NCBI GenBank assembly: GCA_019973155.2
Contig: BPQB01000190.1
Span: forward strand, 1 to 16,176
Length of the DNA: 16,176 nt
Source: Phanerochaete sordida
Lineage: Eukaryota; Basidiomycota; Agaricomycetes; Polyporales; Phanerochaetaceae
Reading direction: 5' to 3'
Shown: positions 6,965-16,176 of the stretch, one piece after another
Layout of the letters: every line of letters starts with the position of its first letter
Position numbering within the stretch: the stretch's first letter is position 1
The notes under the pieces: model-generated
What the model was told of the DNA's origin: nothing
Seen by the model: the letters and a program-made list of their open reading frames with translations, nothing else
Databases searched by the model: none
Program-made: the position numbers and the translations under genes

Positions 6965-8701
6965 ATGCCGCCGGTCACAGGAGCCGACCTCCCTTCCGAG
7001 GTCATCGCAAAGATCCTCAGCTACTTTATGGTCGTTGTAAGACAGATTGACGATGGCTATCGGAGCTGGAAGCATGCGCTTGTCGCACCAAGTCTCGTGT
7101 GCAAGTACTGGGCAGAGTGCATCCGGCCAGCCCTGTTCCAGGACATTAACCTCGAATATGCGTCCGATCTATCCTTCCTGGAAGATATCATCCACGGTCC
7201 TCGATTCAATAACTCATCACTCAACGGAGCTATCAAGCTGATCCGAGCCGAGCATCACTTTCCCCCTCTCCCTGAGCCTTGGATTCACCATCTACATTCA
7301 TTAATGATGCGCCTTCCAATGGTACTATTCACTTGCGATGTCTGGAATGACACTGAGGGCTCCGGGCGTTCAGTGCCAGTACGATGGCCGCCATTTGCAG
7401 CTCTTCCCCGTGTTCCTCCGTCCTTCTACAGCATTCGGCTTTCCGTTATCCAGATCACAGGCTCCACGCTCAAGAGCACTACCGAGCTCGCAAGGCTCGT
7501 CGACAGCTTTCCCGCTCTGCAAGAGTGCTCCTTCTCCCGGCTCAAATTTCTCGACCCCTCTCCAATCATCCGAGCTCGGAGGATCCCACGGAAGGTCCCG
7601 AGAGCACTCTGGCGGTGCGAAATCCTGGAGTGTGCAGACATGTCAATCTTGGATCAGGCAAGGCTTGCATTGGACCTTCTCGCAGCTGCGCCCCGACTGG
7701 GCCTTGCCGCGGAGGATCCCCAGTGGAGCGCGCTCCTCGATGCCTTGCTTGCATCAGTGCCCAGTGGCTTCAAGCAAGCTCGCATGACATTGCACCCATC
7801 GGGAGGCGGGCCTCTCGATGGCCAAGCCCCAGGTGCGCACATGGCCATTCAGTTGTGTGCCGGAGACGCTCAATGCACGACCTTGGCAGGCAAAGTAGTT
7901 CTGCGGTTCTCACCAACGACCACCTCAGGCCCAGACCAGCTCGTGGCCGATGCATGGGTGACGCGTGCACGCGCCACACCCACTCGACCAGAAGACGCAC
8001 CTGCTTATGTCAGCGCGATCAGTCTGACTGCTGGCTTCGCGACCGCCGAAGATGGCGATCCTCCCTCCTTCGATGGATTCCGAGGATCCGCAGACTCCGC
8101 CCGCTTTGAGCAACTCCGGTTCTGGGTGCGGGAAGGAAATGCGCAGGAGGAAGCGGGAATGCGGGCGCTCCTGCGCTCTGTGCTTCGCCGCGAGCAGCTC
8201 ACTTGGGCTCTCGAACGAGGGATTTTGCGGCTGCAACACTCTGTCTTCAATCACAAGATAAACATGTGGGATTCAGCGGCATACATCGACAGCAGCACCA
8301 TCCTCTCCATTCTCGCCGACCGTTCATTTGTCACCATCAACGACACGCCGCCGACGCTCGATGACGACGAATATGCGGAGTACCTCTCGCTCTTCTTCGC
8401 AGAGAAGAGGGCAGACTACCTGCGGCGCCTTCCTGCCTTGCGTGCGGAGCGAGCTGCAGCGAGCGCACATTCCTTGACAGCAATACCTAGGCTGCCTGAA
8501 GCACTGGGCTCAGCTGCAGACGTGCTGCATATAAGCCCGCGAGGCGAGCCGGGAGGCCGAGCAGCAAAATGGAAGGCATTCGGCTCGCGATTGTTCGGCG
8601 GCGCGAGCTCTGGCTTGGCGTTGGGAAGGATATTGCTGGGCCAAAGAAGGCGCTTCGCAGTGGCAGCGGCGGCGGAACACGCAGCAGAGAGAGGAGCCTA
8701 G
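6965..8701 (+). CDS. F-box domain protein, copy A, complete
   Basis: This single-exon frame encodes 578 aa. The N-terminus holds an F-box-like motif at residues about 7-62: GADLPSEVIAKIL, then LVAPSLVCKYW and RPALF, the pattern of fungal F-box proteins (L-P-x-E-[IV] ... VC+xW ... LF). Such proteins are substrate receptors that bind Skp1 in SCF ubiquitin ligases through the F-box. The remainder (about 100-500) would be the substrate-recognition part; I see no regular leucine-rich or WD repeats, but TTELARLVDSFPAL resembles the leucine-patterned segments of these families. The C-terminus from about 540 is small-residue and arginine rich and may be less structured. The ATG at 6965 was chosen for its A at -3, its place just before the F-box, and conservation in copy B. 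The frame is intact and closely related to the partial copy at 15044. The target is unknown. Confidence 0.85.
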   Translation: MPPVTGADLPSEVIAKILSYFMVVVRQIDDGYRSWKHALVAPSLVCKYWAECIRPALFQDINLEYASDLSFLEDIIHGPRFNNSSLNGAIKLIRAEHHFPPLPEPWIHHLHSLMMRLPMVLFTCDVWNDTEGSGRSVPVRWPPFAALPRVPPSFYSIRLSVIQITGSTLKSTTELARLVDSFPALQECSFSRLKFLDPSPIIRARRIPRKVPRALWRCEILECADMSILDQARLALDLLAAAPRLGLAAEDPQWSALLDALLASVPSGFKQARMTLHPSGGGPLDGQAPGAHMAIQLCAGDAQCTTLAGKVVLRFSPTTTSGPDQLVADAWVTRARATPTRPEDAPAYVSAISLTAGFATAEDGDPPSFDGFRGSADSARFEQLRFWVREGNAQEEAGMRALLRSVLRREQLTWALERGILRLQHSVFNHKINMWDSAAYIDSSTILSILADRSFVTINDTPPTLDDDEYAEYLSLFFAEKRADYLRRLPALRAERAAASAHSLTAIPRLPEALGSAADVLHISPRGEPGGRAAKWKAFGSRLFGGASSGLALGRILLGQRRRFAVAAAAEHAAERGA

Positions 8702-9565
8702 CGTCGACATCTTGCGATGCGCGGCGCTCTGTCGCTCGGTGGGTTACGGCGGCGTTGGCGCATCTCTCCAGCTATGTCACTTGACGCAGCATTCGCCTAC
8801 GGACATTTCTTCCGTCATGTATCCTTCGCCTGTTGCTTGCTTATGCCCCATGTACTTCATGAATTGTGACCCAGAATCGGCTTCGTTCTCTGTAGAACTA
8901 TACATGCCCACCCACTCGTAGCACGCTGAGAGCCTTGTGTATTCCTGGGCCTGATTGTCGTCCTACTTCTACGGACTTTTTACGGACGCCTATGCACCTG
9001 TCGTACTCACAGACATTCACTACTTTAGCATCCCGAACGTCGCGCCCTGTAGCGTCCGTGTTGCCTCACTGCAATCAATCGCGCGTACGTTGCGCCCGCC
9101 GACGCTCACAGCCCTCGCGCTCTGCTTTGCACCCACGAACAGCTTCTCGCTCGAGGAGCAGGGCGTGTCCAGCTTCATGCGCGAAAAAGCACTGATAGCA
9201 TGCGCGGGGCACGTCAAGATGCGGGGAAGCGAGGGGGTGCTGCGGGTGTTCGCCGTCAGCAAAAATCAGAGAGAGTAGGATGAGATGCCTGCGTACCTAG
9301 CAGAGGTCTGCGTGAGCAGCGCGGCTTGACGGAATCCGTGCCATGCCTTGCGGCTTTGAGATAGGTGTGATGGAGAGTGAACTGCGTCGATCTGGAATAC
9401 GTCTGCACCGCCGGGTGGGCGTGACGAAATCTGCGGCGTTCCGATCATCGCGATGTAGGTGCATACAGTGAGAGGACTGACCAAGCATATTGCTGTTGCA
9501 CTGAGTTGATTCACTCGTGTTCGTCCCAAAGGAGCCTGGGAGCATAATCAGCCGCATAGCTCACG
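8702..9565. other. Spacer between the two units; weak open frame only
   Basis: This would hold the 3' end and terminator of F-box copy A, but I see no clear poly(A) signal. A plus-strand frame over about 8955-9278 (including YFSIPNVAPCSVRVASLQS) is open for 107 codons, yet lacks an ATG near its start and shows no known domain. Its counterpart in a preceding unit, if one exists, would lie left of the window or be displaced by the retroelement. Confidence 0.35.
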
Positions 9566-10380
9566 ATGCGGCCCTGCAGGACCCACCGCTAGACTTCTTC
9601 GTACATCGATAGTCCCTGTGCTCCATCAGCATCATCGCCTGCGAGCCGAAGCGAAGACTATTCACCAGGACGGCCCATCTGTAATCGACCACCGGTCGCC
9701 TGCAAGCCCGCATACATGGCGCACGACCGCACAGTTCGCGCTTGCCTGCTCGACCATGCTGCGCCGGTCGACTAGTACGTCGCCTTAGACGACCAGGGTA
9801 ATGACGGCAGGGCTCCCGACGACGCGCGGCCGTCCCGTGCTCGCACAGCCGTCGCTCAGATCTACGTCGAGCGCGCTGATTGCGACATCTAGCACGCTGA
9901 CAGTCTGCGTAACTATTTCCGCGAACGTCGTGTCGACAGCTGCACCGTAGCTTCGCGTAATGTTAGCGATCGGCCGGTGCGAGCTACGAACAACGTACAC
10001 GACATTCCGATATTGATGTCTCGAACCCCAGAACCCGCGCGATCTGGACCACGCCCATAGCAGCTGCGGGCGCTGACGGACTGAGTGACAGGCTACGTGT
10101 AGGGGACAGCCAGCTGGCCCAACATCTGCGACGGGCGCACCGCGGGGATCTGCGTCGATCTAGCATGTTTAGAAGGGTTTTGGTGCCTGAAGGCGGAAGG
10201 GGACATCGACAGATAGGATGCCGCGTCGCTGGCGTCGTGCGTATCGAAGCGGAGGAGCTCGAACCGCAGGCCATAGATGCCGCCGACTTGAGCCTCGCAA
10301 GAGAGCAGGACATCGATGTCCACGCACCAGGGCCGCCTACAAGAAGCGTAAGCAACTGCGACGAAGGCATAGCATAGAAC
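9566..10380. pseudogene. Unidentified decayed tract, partner of 1465-2280
   Basis: This matches the left part of unit A at offsets of about 8,101-8,112. A minus-strand frame over 10000-9785 reads VDTTFAEIVTQTVSVLDVA, and another at 10473-10093 contains LRFDTHDASDAAS, which aligns to DFDSHDVGDTTS in unit A near 2120 once a frameshift is allowed. It looks like remains of one or more genes, strand most likely minus, family unknown. Confidence 0.3.
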
Positions 10381-11592
10381 GCTCACCGAAGCTCCCGGCC
10401 CCGGTTCAGCACCGTCTCCGGCGCGCCTTCGTGACCGAAGCCCCGCCAGGACAGACCTCCACGCCCTGCGCACCGCGACAGTCCAGCTGCTTTGCCTCAG
10501 AGCTGCGTCTTCTGCCCGACCTCGCGAATGTCTCTGCTACCGCCCTCCGTCGCCGCGACCAACGCCCTGGGACGACCGCGCGAAACCATGACGGCGACAC
10601 TGCGCGGCGGCCGTCTGCGTTGTCAGCTCTGCCACGGCCGGCTTGCAGGGGTCGTTCATCTGAATGTGGCCAGCGGTGCGCCGGGGTGGTCACGGGCGGT
10701 GCTGTGAGCGTTGACGAGCGGCGAAAGCGCTTAACGACGGGAAGAGCCCGGGAGAGGCCGCTGGAGGGCGACGTCGCGGAAAGGTAGACACCGTTGTCAG
10801 GGCGTCGCGGAGTGCCGTGCCTGCATGAAGCGATGAGCGGGAATGTGAGGGTCGTGGAATGAACTGGGCATGGGGCCGTGCTGGTGCGCCGGTGCGCAGC
10901 TTGCCCTTGCGTGCACCAGTTCTGTCGTGGGGGCAGACGAGGATGCGGGAGATGATAATGGGGTCGTGGCGGTTGCTCTCCGGCGAGTGACGGCGTGGGC
11001 AGCGTGCAGGGAACGGAGTCGTTTCGCAAGTGATCGCGTCCGGGCGGGCGGTGCTCCGAGTCCCAAGGCTCACGCAATGTTGACGATATACAGCCTGACG
11101 GCGGCGCCTCTCTACACGAACTACATCGTCAGAGTTCCGCGTGTGCGCGGAGACGACAGTGCTACGCACCTTCATGCGTCTAGTGTCCACGTCCGCTGTT
11201 GTCGGGGGTGCGAAGGTCGATCGTGGGCGAGATACGCCGACGAGCGGCGCAGACCAGACTGCGACGCGCGCGACACCGCCCATGCGTCACCCAGCACCCT
11301 CGAGGCAGTTGATAGGCGAAGATTGCTTTACAGGCGGCGGACCACGGTGAAATGTAAGCGTGTATAGTGAGTTCTCTGTTTCGTTCTCTGTTCTGCAGGC
11401 AGGCAGGCGTTCCGCTAGAAAATCGCGTGGAACGGCCGGCCAGAACGCTGCCAACAGTATCAGCAAGACGTAATCGAGAGATGAAAGTGCAGTCGCACCA
11501 TCGTCACCTTTACTCTCTGCTACCATCTGGTCACCGAGATGCGTTTGAGCTTTAGTTGCGGCCGTGCGTCGCGTTGCCGTCGCCTGGTATAT
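10381..11592. other. No supportable gene
   Basis: GC-rich sequence with long chance frames on both strands, mostly arginine and serine rich. No domain, RNA gene or repeat could be recognised. A pyrimidine tract ending TTCTGCAG at about 11398 resembles a 3' splice site but has no supported exon. Confidence 0.4.
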
Positions 11593-12069
11593 TCAAAGGA
11601 TCCGGCAGCCTGCAGACTTGTAGTGCTGTCGTACGAGTCGATGCGCATACTCGGGTTGGCGGCAGGGCTGCGTCACAGAGTCTGGGTGAATCTTCCGGGC
11701 CGGGCGACCTCTGTCGAGTCGCGACGGGACCAACGAGGATGTGGGCTTCCATGGGGTGCAAGACGACGCCAGCTCGCCGGGATCTTGCTCTTCGTGGCGT
11801 GCACAGCTTGCGGGAGGGGTCGGATGGGTGGGAGCACCGAACGCGAGCGTGAAAGAGCGCACCTGGTGTATACTCTGGGACAGCCGCGGTCCAGTGCGCT
11901 TTGCGATCGAAATTGACCATAACGACCACAAGTCTCGTTCGCATCAGCCCGATCGCACGGACAACAAGAAAGGGCGAGCTCACCGGAAGGCTCTTGACGC
12001 GATCGGGCACGGGTGATCGAGGAGCTGGACGTCGACGTCGGTGTCGAACACGACGGCGCGTCTCGGCGC
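11593..12069 (-). pseudogene. Unidentified minus-strand gene relic, copy B
   Basis: The candidate 86-nt exon at 12069-11984 (minus) is bounded by TATAACAG and GTGAGC and reads APRRAVVFDTDVDVQLLDHP and onward, aligning without gaps to copy A. After a candidate intron containing TGCGATCGGGCTGA, an open frame of about 110 codons down to 11593 holds ISIAKRTGPRLSQSIHQVRS. This copy has longer open frames than copy A, but no start or complete exon chain could be built. The family is unknown. Confidence 0.35.
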
Positions 12070-12739
12070 CTGTTATATTGCTCACGCGCCTGCCACGTGA
12101 GCGCTCTGGCGGCGACGTCATGCTTTCTCTGCCTCGAACCACGTCCGCCGCGTCCTCCACATCCTCATCCCCATGGATCTCGATCGCGGTTGCTACTGGC
12201 ACCTTAGCGGAGACATTTGAATCGAGAGATCGCAGCAGGAGCCCCGACGCCGTCCCCACGCTTTGTCTCAATATTTCTGGGCGATTTGCAAGACCGGAGA
12301 GAGACCGCATGGCACGGGGACATCGTCGCTGCAGCCGGAAATACTGAGATCTGAGACTGAGAGCCAAGGACTGTGGTTGCCGATCATAGGTGCGCATGTA
12401 TGTGCTGATGCGGTAGTTCGAATGCTTGCTGATCTACGCGACAGACGAGGCCCTCCATGATCACTCTACCGCGTCCGAGTTGAAGAGAAGGTGAGTCTCC
12501 GCTCGCGTCGCTTGGCTTGCTCTACATCTGATATGTACAGATGATGTTGCGCCATATCTACTGTTCTAAACGCAGACGTTCGAGATGCACATAGTACGGA
12601 TCTGAGAAGCACAATCGTCACACCCAAGCCGTCGAGCAGACGTTTCGCTCCCATCCCCGACCTCGCGCTGGTTGTCCAACTCCGTATGTAGCCCGCGTGC
12701 TTCATACATTCGTTGCTGACCGTCAGTGTCCTGTCTAGT
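12070..12739. other. Spacer between divergent relics, copy B
   Basis: It begins inside the conserved island 12064-12101, 36 of 38 bases identical to 3993-4030. The right end has a 3' splice-like GCTGACC...TCTAG (to about 12740), suggesting another intron just upstream of the first visible exon of the plus-strand relic. No protein gene is supported in between. Confidence 0.35.
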
Positions 12740-12741
12740 CT

Positions 12742-12752
12742 CCCCCCCCCCC
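12742..12752 (+). repeat. C11 homopolymer run
   Basis: Eleven consecutive C residues lie in the short exon before intron 1 of the relic. Copy A has only five C residues near the corresponding place. It may be a slippage-prone site. Confidence 0.8.
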
Positions 12753-12781
12753 TTCACTCGAACATGAACCTCTTCGCCAAG

Positions 12782-12837
12782 GTGCGATGGCCTGCATCCC
12801 CGTTCTGGTGGAACACACTAACGTATTGGCCCGTTAG
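12782..12837 (+). other. Relic intron 1, copy B (56 nt)
   Basis: It runs from GTGCGA to CGTTAG with an exact fungal branch point, CACTAACG, 18-20 nt before the end. It matches 4601-4654. Confidence 0.6.
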
Positions 12838-12936
12838 GCGGCCCTGGAAGCTCCGCTATGGCCACCAGTTTCGATGCTGCATCCGTACAGGTAGTATTCT
12901 TGCTCTACGGTGACGCCGTGGGTCACTGTCTGCATG

Positions 12937-12989
12937 GTGCGTCACCCTATTGGATCCCCCTTGTCCGCATTTATTGAATGTTACTGCAG
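12937..12989 (+). other. Relic intron 2, copy B (53 nt)
   Basis: It runs from GTGCGTCACCC to TTACTGCAG and matches 4755-4806. Removing it keeps the frame from GHCLH into GSDHLTAV. Confidence 0.6.
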
Positions 12990-13932
12990 GTAGCGACCAC
13001 TTGACGGCTGTACTTTGTGGGTCGCGCCATGGGCTCCTCGACTCACTCAGAAGACCCCAGACGCGCCAATACATGGCAGAGCCCGAGTCGACACCCGCTT
13101 CCCCCGCGCGGACTGCCTGCCAACGCCCACGCGTTTGGACAAGGGAAGCACAGCTTTGAAGGTGTCCCTGCTAGGTCTTCTTGGAGGTTCTGCAGCGTGA
13201 GAGTGCTGAAGACTGCGACAGGTGCAGGTCCATCTTCGGAGCGACGTTCGCCTTCGACGACCCCGCCGAAGCACGCGCGGAACATCGCAGGATTCGCATA
13301 GGAACCGACTGTTAGGCTCGGCATGCTGGGAATCGCACGAACATTGGGCCAGCTTCCGCGAATCCTCGTGAGTAGCCTCCGGGACGCAGTTGGTGCCTGC
13401 GTGTTGACCACTTGCGACAGATACAGCCCTCCGTTGAAGGCAAAATCTGCTGCTTGGCTCAAGACAAGGCCCAGCATATGGCGATCGACGGCATCGTGAG
13501 CGTCCACGAGCGGTACCTACAACGGTCCGTCGCGTTTTCCTTCGCACGTCCCGCCCTCATCGAATATCTTCGCAGACACATCGCACGTAATCGCGAGCCT
13601 CAACGACACTGCGCCCGCGATCCATGCGGTGCCCGCCGTCTGTGCCGCTGCTGGCGTATCAGCATGCTCAACGTTCGAGATGGCTGTAACCCTCGTGCGC
13701 GCGCGCGCCGGGGGTGCGATCGCCGCAACCCAGGCCGTGCCCGTGCCCGTGTACAACGAGTCGAGGGGCGTTTTCGCAATCGTCGACGGCGCCCTCACCG
13801 CGCACCAGCTCTCTGAGATGCTGCGCAAGCCGTACGCGAGCGCGCTACCGTTCGCGCGAGGTCGCAGCGCTCGAGGAGGGCGACGGGGGCCTCATACTGC
13901 CCGGTGCCGAGCCAATGATCGCCGACGCGTAG

Positions 13933-14959
13933 GCGACATGCGCGGACGCTGGGCAACCGCTCAGCGGGGCTCCTCGGCCTCGGCGTGGCAATTACATGTG
14001 GGGATCGTTGGATTCCGGACACAATCGCGGAGCCTCCGGCGCTCCGAGTGCGAGCGCATGGCCGCGGTGTCGAGCCAGACGTCGCTGCGGTACCCGCTGT
14101 CGTAGCGCGTATGCAGGTATGTGCTGCTCTTGCGTGCGCGACGCGGTACTGATAGAGCCTGACTGAAACGAGGGATGGTGCGTGCAGGTTCTGACGGCTG
14201 GCTCTAGGCTCGTTCAGGACGAACACCAGCGCCCAGACGTGCTCAGCAGCGATATACTCGGTATGCACAGCACATCATTTTGACCTACTTCCATCTGACA
14301 TGCGTTGTAGACCCTGTCATTCCGATATCCAAATACGCGGCGTCGGATGCCACTACCCTTCCGCGACTACTGTCTACAGCTGACACGACCGGTCGTTCAG
14401 CTTCGTATGCGCCGTCTTCCTGACGAAGTAGTCCATCGCTGTGCATTTACGCTGGCCACGTCGCAACTCTCGTTACAGAAAGCGTGCACAGCATATATCA
14501 CAGTGCGGATCACTGCCTTGCACCGCGCTGGCGCTGAACGCGTACTTCAACACGGCACGCTCCCGCCGCAGGATACGGCCTGCCAGAGCGAAGGGCGAAT
14601 ATTCCCGCGGGCGTCGAGATACCCAGCCGAGGCGCATACGGTGTAGCGACGGTCACTTGCATATCCTGGACTTTGTAAATAAATGAAGGTGAATATATAG
14701 CAGGTGGATGGTTCTTGCTAGAACTACTGCATGTGCGTGCGTTGCGAAGACGGGATGATTATGGGAGAGATTATCACAATGGGGACGATTATATGCTATG
14801 AATGGATGAGTCTGTGTTGTACATGTGCCCTGGCTGTGCGTGACACAGGCGGTGCTTTCCATGGCGACCAAACGCCTTCCGTGCACGAGGCAGAGAAGAC
14901 AACTCGGGGGCTGCGCAGACGTCTCACGCTGTCCTACGAATCAGAGAGCGGGCGGCGTC
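13933..14959. other. Spacer upstream of F-box copy B; no gene supported
   Basis: No domain or conserved exon is visible. The part around 14640-14820 is unusually AT-rich for the window and contains TAAATAAATG and GAATATATAG, which could serve as poly(A)-signal-like and TATA-like elements. A patch at about 14881-14940 resembles the sequence just before F-box copy A. Confidence 0.4.
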
Positions 14960-15043
14960 GGTCTCGCACTCGTTTCTTACCACCACCACCTCGCTCGCAT
15001 CGTCCTCGCGCAGACATCGCCGATCTCGCTGCCCCCGTCCAGC
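14960..15043 (+). promoter_or_regulatory. Conserved 84-nt leader of F-box gene, copy B
   Basis: It aligns without gaps to 6881-6964 with nine differences, five of them at third positions of the F-box reading frame. It lacks the upstream ATG seen in copy A. It ends CCAGC before the ATG. Confidence 0.5.
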
Positions 15044-16176
15044 ATGCCACCGTTCACAGGAGCCGACCTCCCGTCGGAGGTCATCGCAAAAATCCTGAGC
15101 AACTTCATGATTGTCGGTACGGGATGGAAAGAGGATTATTGGCAATGGAAACACGAGCTTGTCGCGCCAAGTCTTGTGTGCAGGTATTGGTCAGAGTGCA
15201 TACGGCCAGGCCTTTTTGAAGCCATAAGCTTAGACGGTGCTGCTGATCTATCCTTCTTGAAAGATATTGTCTACAGTCCTCAATTCAGCGAGTCGTCCCT
15301 GCATGGAGCTATCAGGAGAATAGGAGCCGTGCACCGATTTCCCCCACTTTCAGAGCCTTGGCTTCACCGGATATATTCGCTGAAGGTGCACCTCCCCCAG
15401 ACAGACATCTGGTGCATCATCAAAGGGGACACCGCAGGCTCCCGGCCTTCAAGACCGGGCGAGTGGCATCCATTTGCAGCTCTTCCCCGTGCCCTTCCGC
15501 CCTTTCCCAGCCTCCCGCTGTCCGCCATCCAGATCACCGGCTCCGGACTCAAGAGCACTACCGAGCTCGCACGGCTCGTCGACAGCTTTCCCGCCCTAAA
15601 ACGGTGCTACTTCTCCCAGCTCAAATTTCTCGACCCATCTCCAATCATCCGAGCTCGAAGAATCCCCCGGAAGGTCCCGAGAGCACTCTGGTGGTGCACA
15701 ATCTCAGATTGTGCAGACATGTCGATCTCAGATCAGGTGAGGCTTGCCTTGGATCTGCTCGCAGCCGTGCCCCGACTGGGCTTCGCCGCGGAGGATTCCC
15801 AGTGGAGCGCGCTCCTCGATGCCTTGCTTGCATTGGTGCCCAGTGGCTTCCAGCAAGCTCGCATGGAGTTGCAGCAATCGGGGGGTGGGCTTCTCGATGG
15901 CCAAGCCCCAGGTGCGCACATGGTCATACAGTTGTGTGCCGGAGACACTCAATGCATGACCTTGGCAGGCAGAGTGGTTCTGGGATTCTCACCAACGCAA
16001 ACCTCAGACGAAGATCAGCTCGTGGCCCATGTGTGGGTGAAGCGTGCACGCGCCACACCCACTCGCGCAGAAGACGCACCTGCTTATGTCAGCCGGATCA
16101 GTCTCACTGCGAGCTTCGCGGCCGCCGAAGATGGAGATCCTCCCTCCTTCGATGGCCTCCGAGAAGCCGCGGGTTC
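15044..16176 (+). CDS. F-box domain protein, copy B, 3' end beyond window
   Basis: The frame starts at an ATG with A at -3 and stays open for 377 codons to the window end. It aligns without gaps to copy A over the first 113 residues and through the core. The F-box motif is kept: GADLPSEVIAKIL, LVAPSLVCRYW, RPGLF. Over the first 113 residues 73 are identical by hand count; over the core starting at ITGS 173 of 208 are. The segment between (about 114-163) is the least alike. No frameshift or stop was found, so it is probably a functional paralogue with the same role (Skp1-binding substrate receptor) and perhaps another target. Confidence 0.85.
   Translation, partial: MPPFTGADLPSEVIAKILSNFMIVGTGWKEDYWQWKHELVAPSLVCRYWSECIRPGLFEAISLDGAADLSFLKDIVYSPQFSESSLHGAIRRIGAVHRFPPLSEPWLHRIYSLKVHLPQTDIWCIIKGDTAGSRPSRPGEWHPFAALPRALPPFPSLPLSAIQITGSGLKSTTELARLVDSFPALKRCYFSQLKFLDPSPIIRARRIPRKVPRALWWCTISDCADMSISDQVRLALDLLAAVPRLGFAAEDSQWSALLDALLALVPSGFQQARMELQQSGGGLLDGQAPGAHMVIQLCAGDTQCMTLAGRVVLGFSPTQTSDEDQLVAHVWVKRARATPTRAEDAPAYVSRISLTASFAAAEDGDPPSFDGLREAAG

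Larger units (their letters stand above)
1465..9565 (+). repeat. Unit A of an ~8.1-kb tandem segmental duplication
   Basis: Landmarks in this unit recur in the same order and orientation in unit B: 1473 with 9574, 1873 with 9985, 3993 with 12064, intron starts 4601 with 12782 and 4755 with 12937, 5334 with 13490, 5628 with 13785, and the F-box start 6965 with 15044. Offsets range from 8,071 to 8,182, so small indels have accumulated. Outside the F-box gene the copies are strongly diverged and match mainly in islands. The left limit is set by the retroelement; the right limit is inferred from where unit B begins. Confidence 0.8.
12740..13932 (+). pseudogene. Unidentified plus-strand gene relic with two introns, copy B
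   Basis: Introns 12782-12837 and 12937-12989 match those in copy A. The middle exon (12838-12936) is 99 nt, keeps its frame, and joins its neighbours to read through LRQG, then SSAMATSFDAASVQVVFLLYG and then GSDHLTAVLCGS, before a TGA near 13159. Downstream, MAIDGIVSVHERYLQ near 13481 and FAIVDGALTAHQLSEML near 13774 repeat the motif seen in copy A, each followed by FA-rich and ALE-like segments; a single frameshift near 13568 separates them, and the last frame ends at 13932 after GDGGLILPGAEP. This copy is less damaged than A but still broken. The gene is not recognised. Confidence 0.45.
9566..16176 (+). repeat. Unit B of the tandem segmental duplication, cut by window end
   Basis: This is the second copy of the unit, in direct orientation, with all landmarks about 8.1 kb from those of unit A. 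It lacks the retroelement: the plus strand reads from TCACGATGCGGCCCTGCAGG straight through the point where the element sits in A. The unit runs off the window inside its F-box gene. Confidence 0.75.

Noticed and set aside
11552..12397. Minus-strand 281-codon frame as one intact gene
   Set aside because: It runs through splice-like signals shared with unit A (TATAACAG and GTGAGC) in a different frame from the conserved exon. Its arginine-rich composition suggests a chance frame.
13043..13507. Minus-strand 154-codon frame (AADFAFNGGLYLSQVV)
   Set aside because: It overlaps the plus-strand relic whose introns are conserved in both units, and the frame is not open at the same place in unit A.

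Overview
The window looks like genomic DNA of a filamentous basidiomycete, probably an agaricomycete or polypore. The grounds are a GC-rich sequence, an F-box protein of the kind found in large lineage-specific families in these fungi, short (52-56 nt) GT-AG introns with CTAAC-like branch points, and a Ty1/copia retroelement. It is an accessory, repeat-driven region. Only two kinds of intact protein gene can be supported: the retroelement gag and an F-box gene present in two copies.

Positions 1-1464 hold a compact LTR retroelement on the minus strand. Reading along that strand there is a 217-bp 5' LTR (1464-1248), a primer binding site of the 'half-tRNA' type complementary to the anticodon arm of initiator tRNA-Met (1247-1236), a leader with nine tandem mini-hairpins whose stems co-vary (1158-997), an intact 297-aa copia Gag with a zinc knuckle (953-60), and then directly a polypurine tract (16-8) and the first 7 bp of the 3' LTR (7-1). 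No protease, integrase, reverse transcriptase or RNase H fits between gag and the polypurine tract, so this is a gag-only, non-autonomous element.

From 1465 to the end, the window is two copies of an ~8.1-kb unit in direct tandem. Matching landmarks in the two copies are offset by 8.07-8.18 kb along the whole length. Unit A spans about 1465-9565 and unit B starts near 9566 and runs off the right edge. Each unit carries, in order, a decayed tract with no recognisable gene, a minus-strand gene relic, a plus-strand gene relic with two conserved introns, and the F-box gene with a conserved 84-nt leader. The F-box copy in A (6965-8701, 578 aa) is complete; the copy in B (15044 onward) is open but cut by the window end. 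The relics have diverged and are broken by frameshifts and stops, while the F-box core keeps 173 of 208 residues. The retroelement sits exactly at the left edge of recognisable unit A, and unit B continues through the matching site without an element.

I could not identify the relic genes, and their strand and exon calls are tentative. Many long open frames here, including several on opposite strands, are GC-driven and are not annotated.
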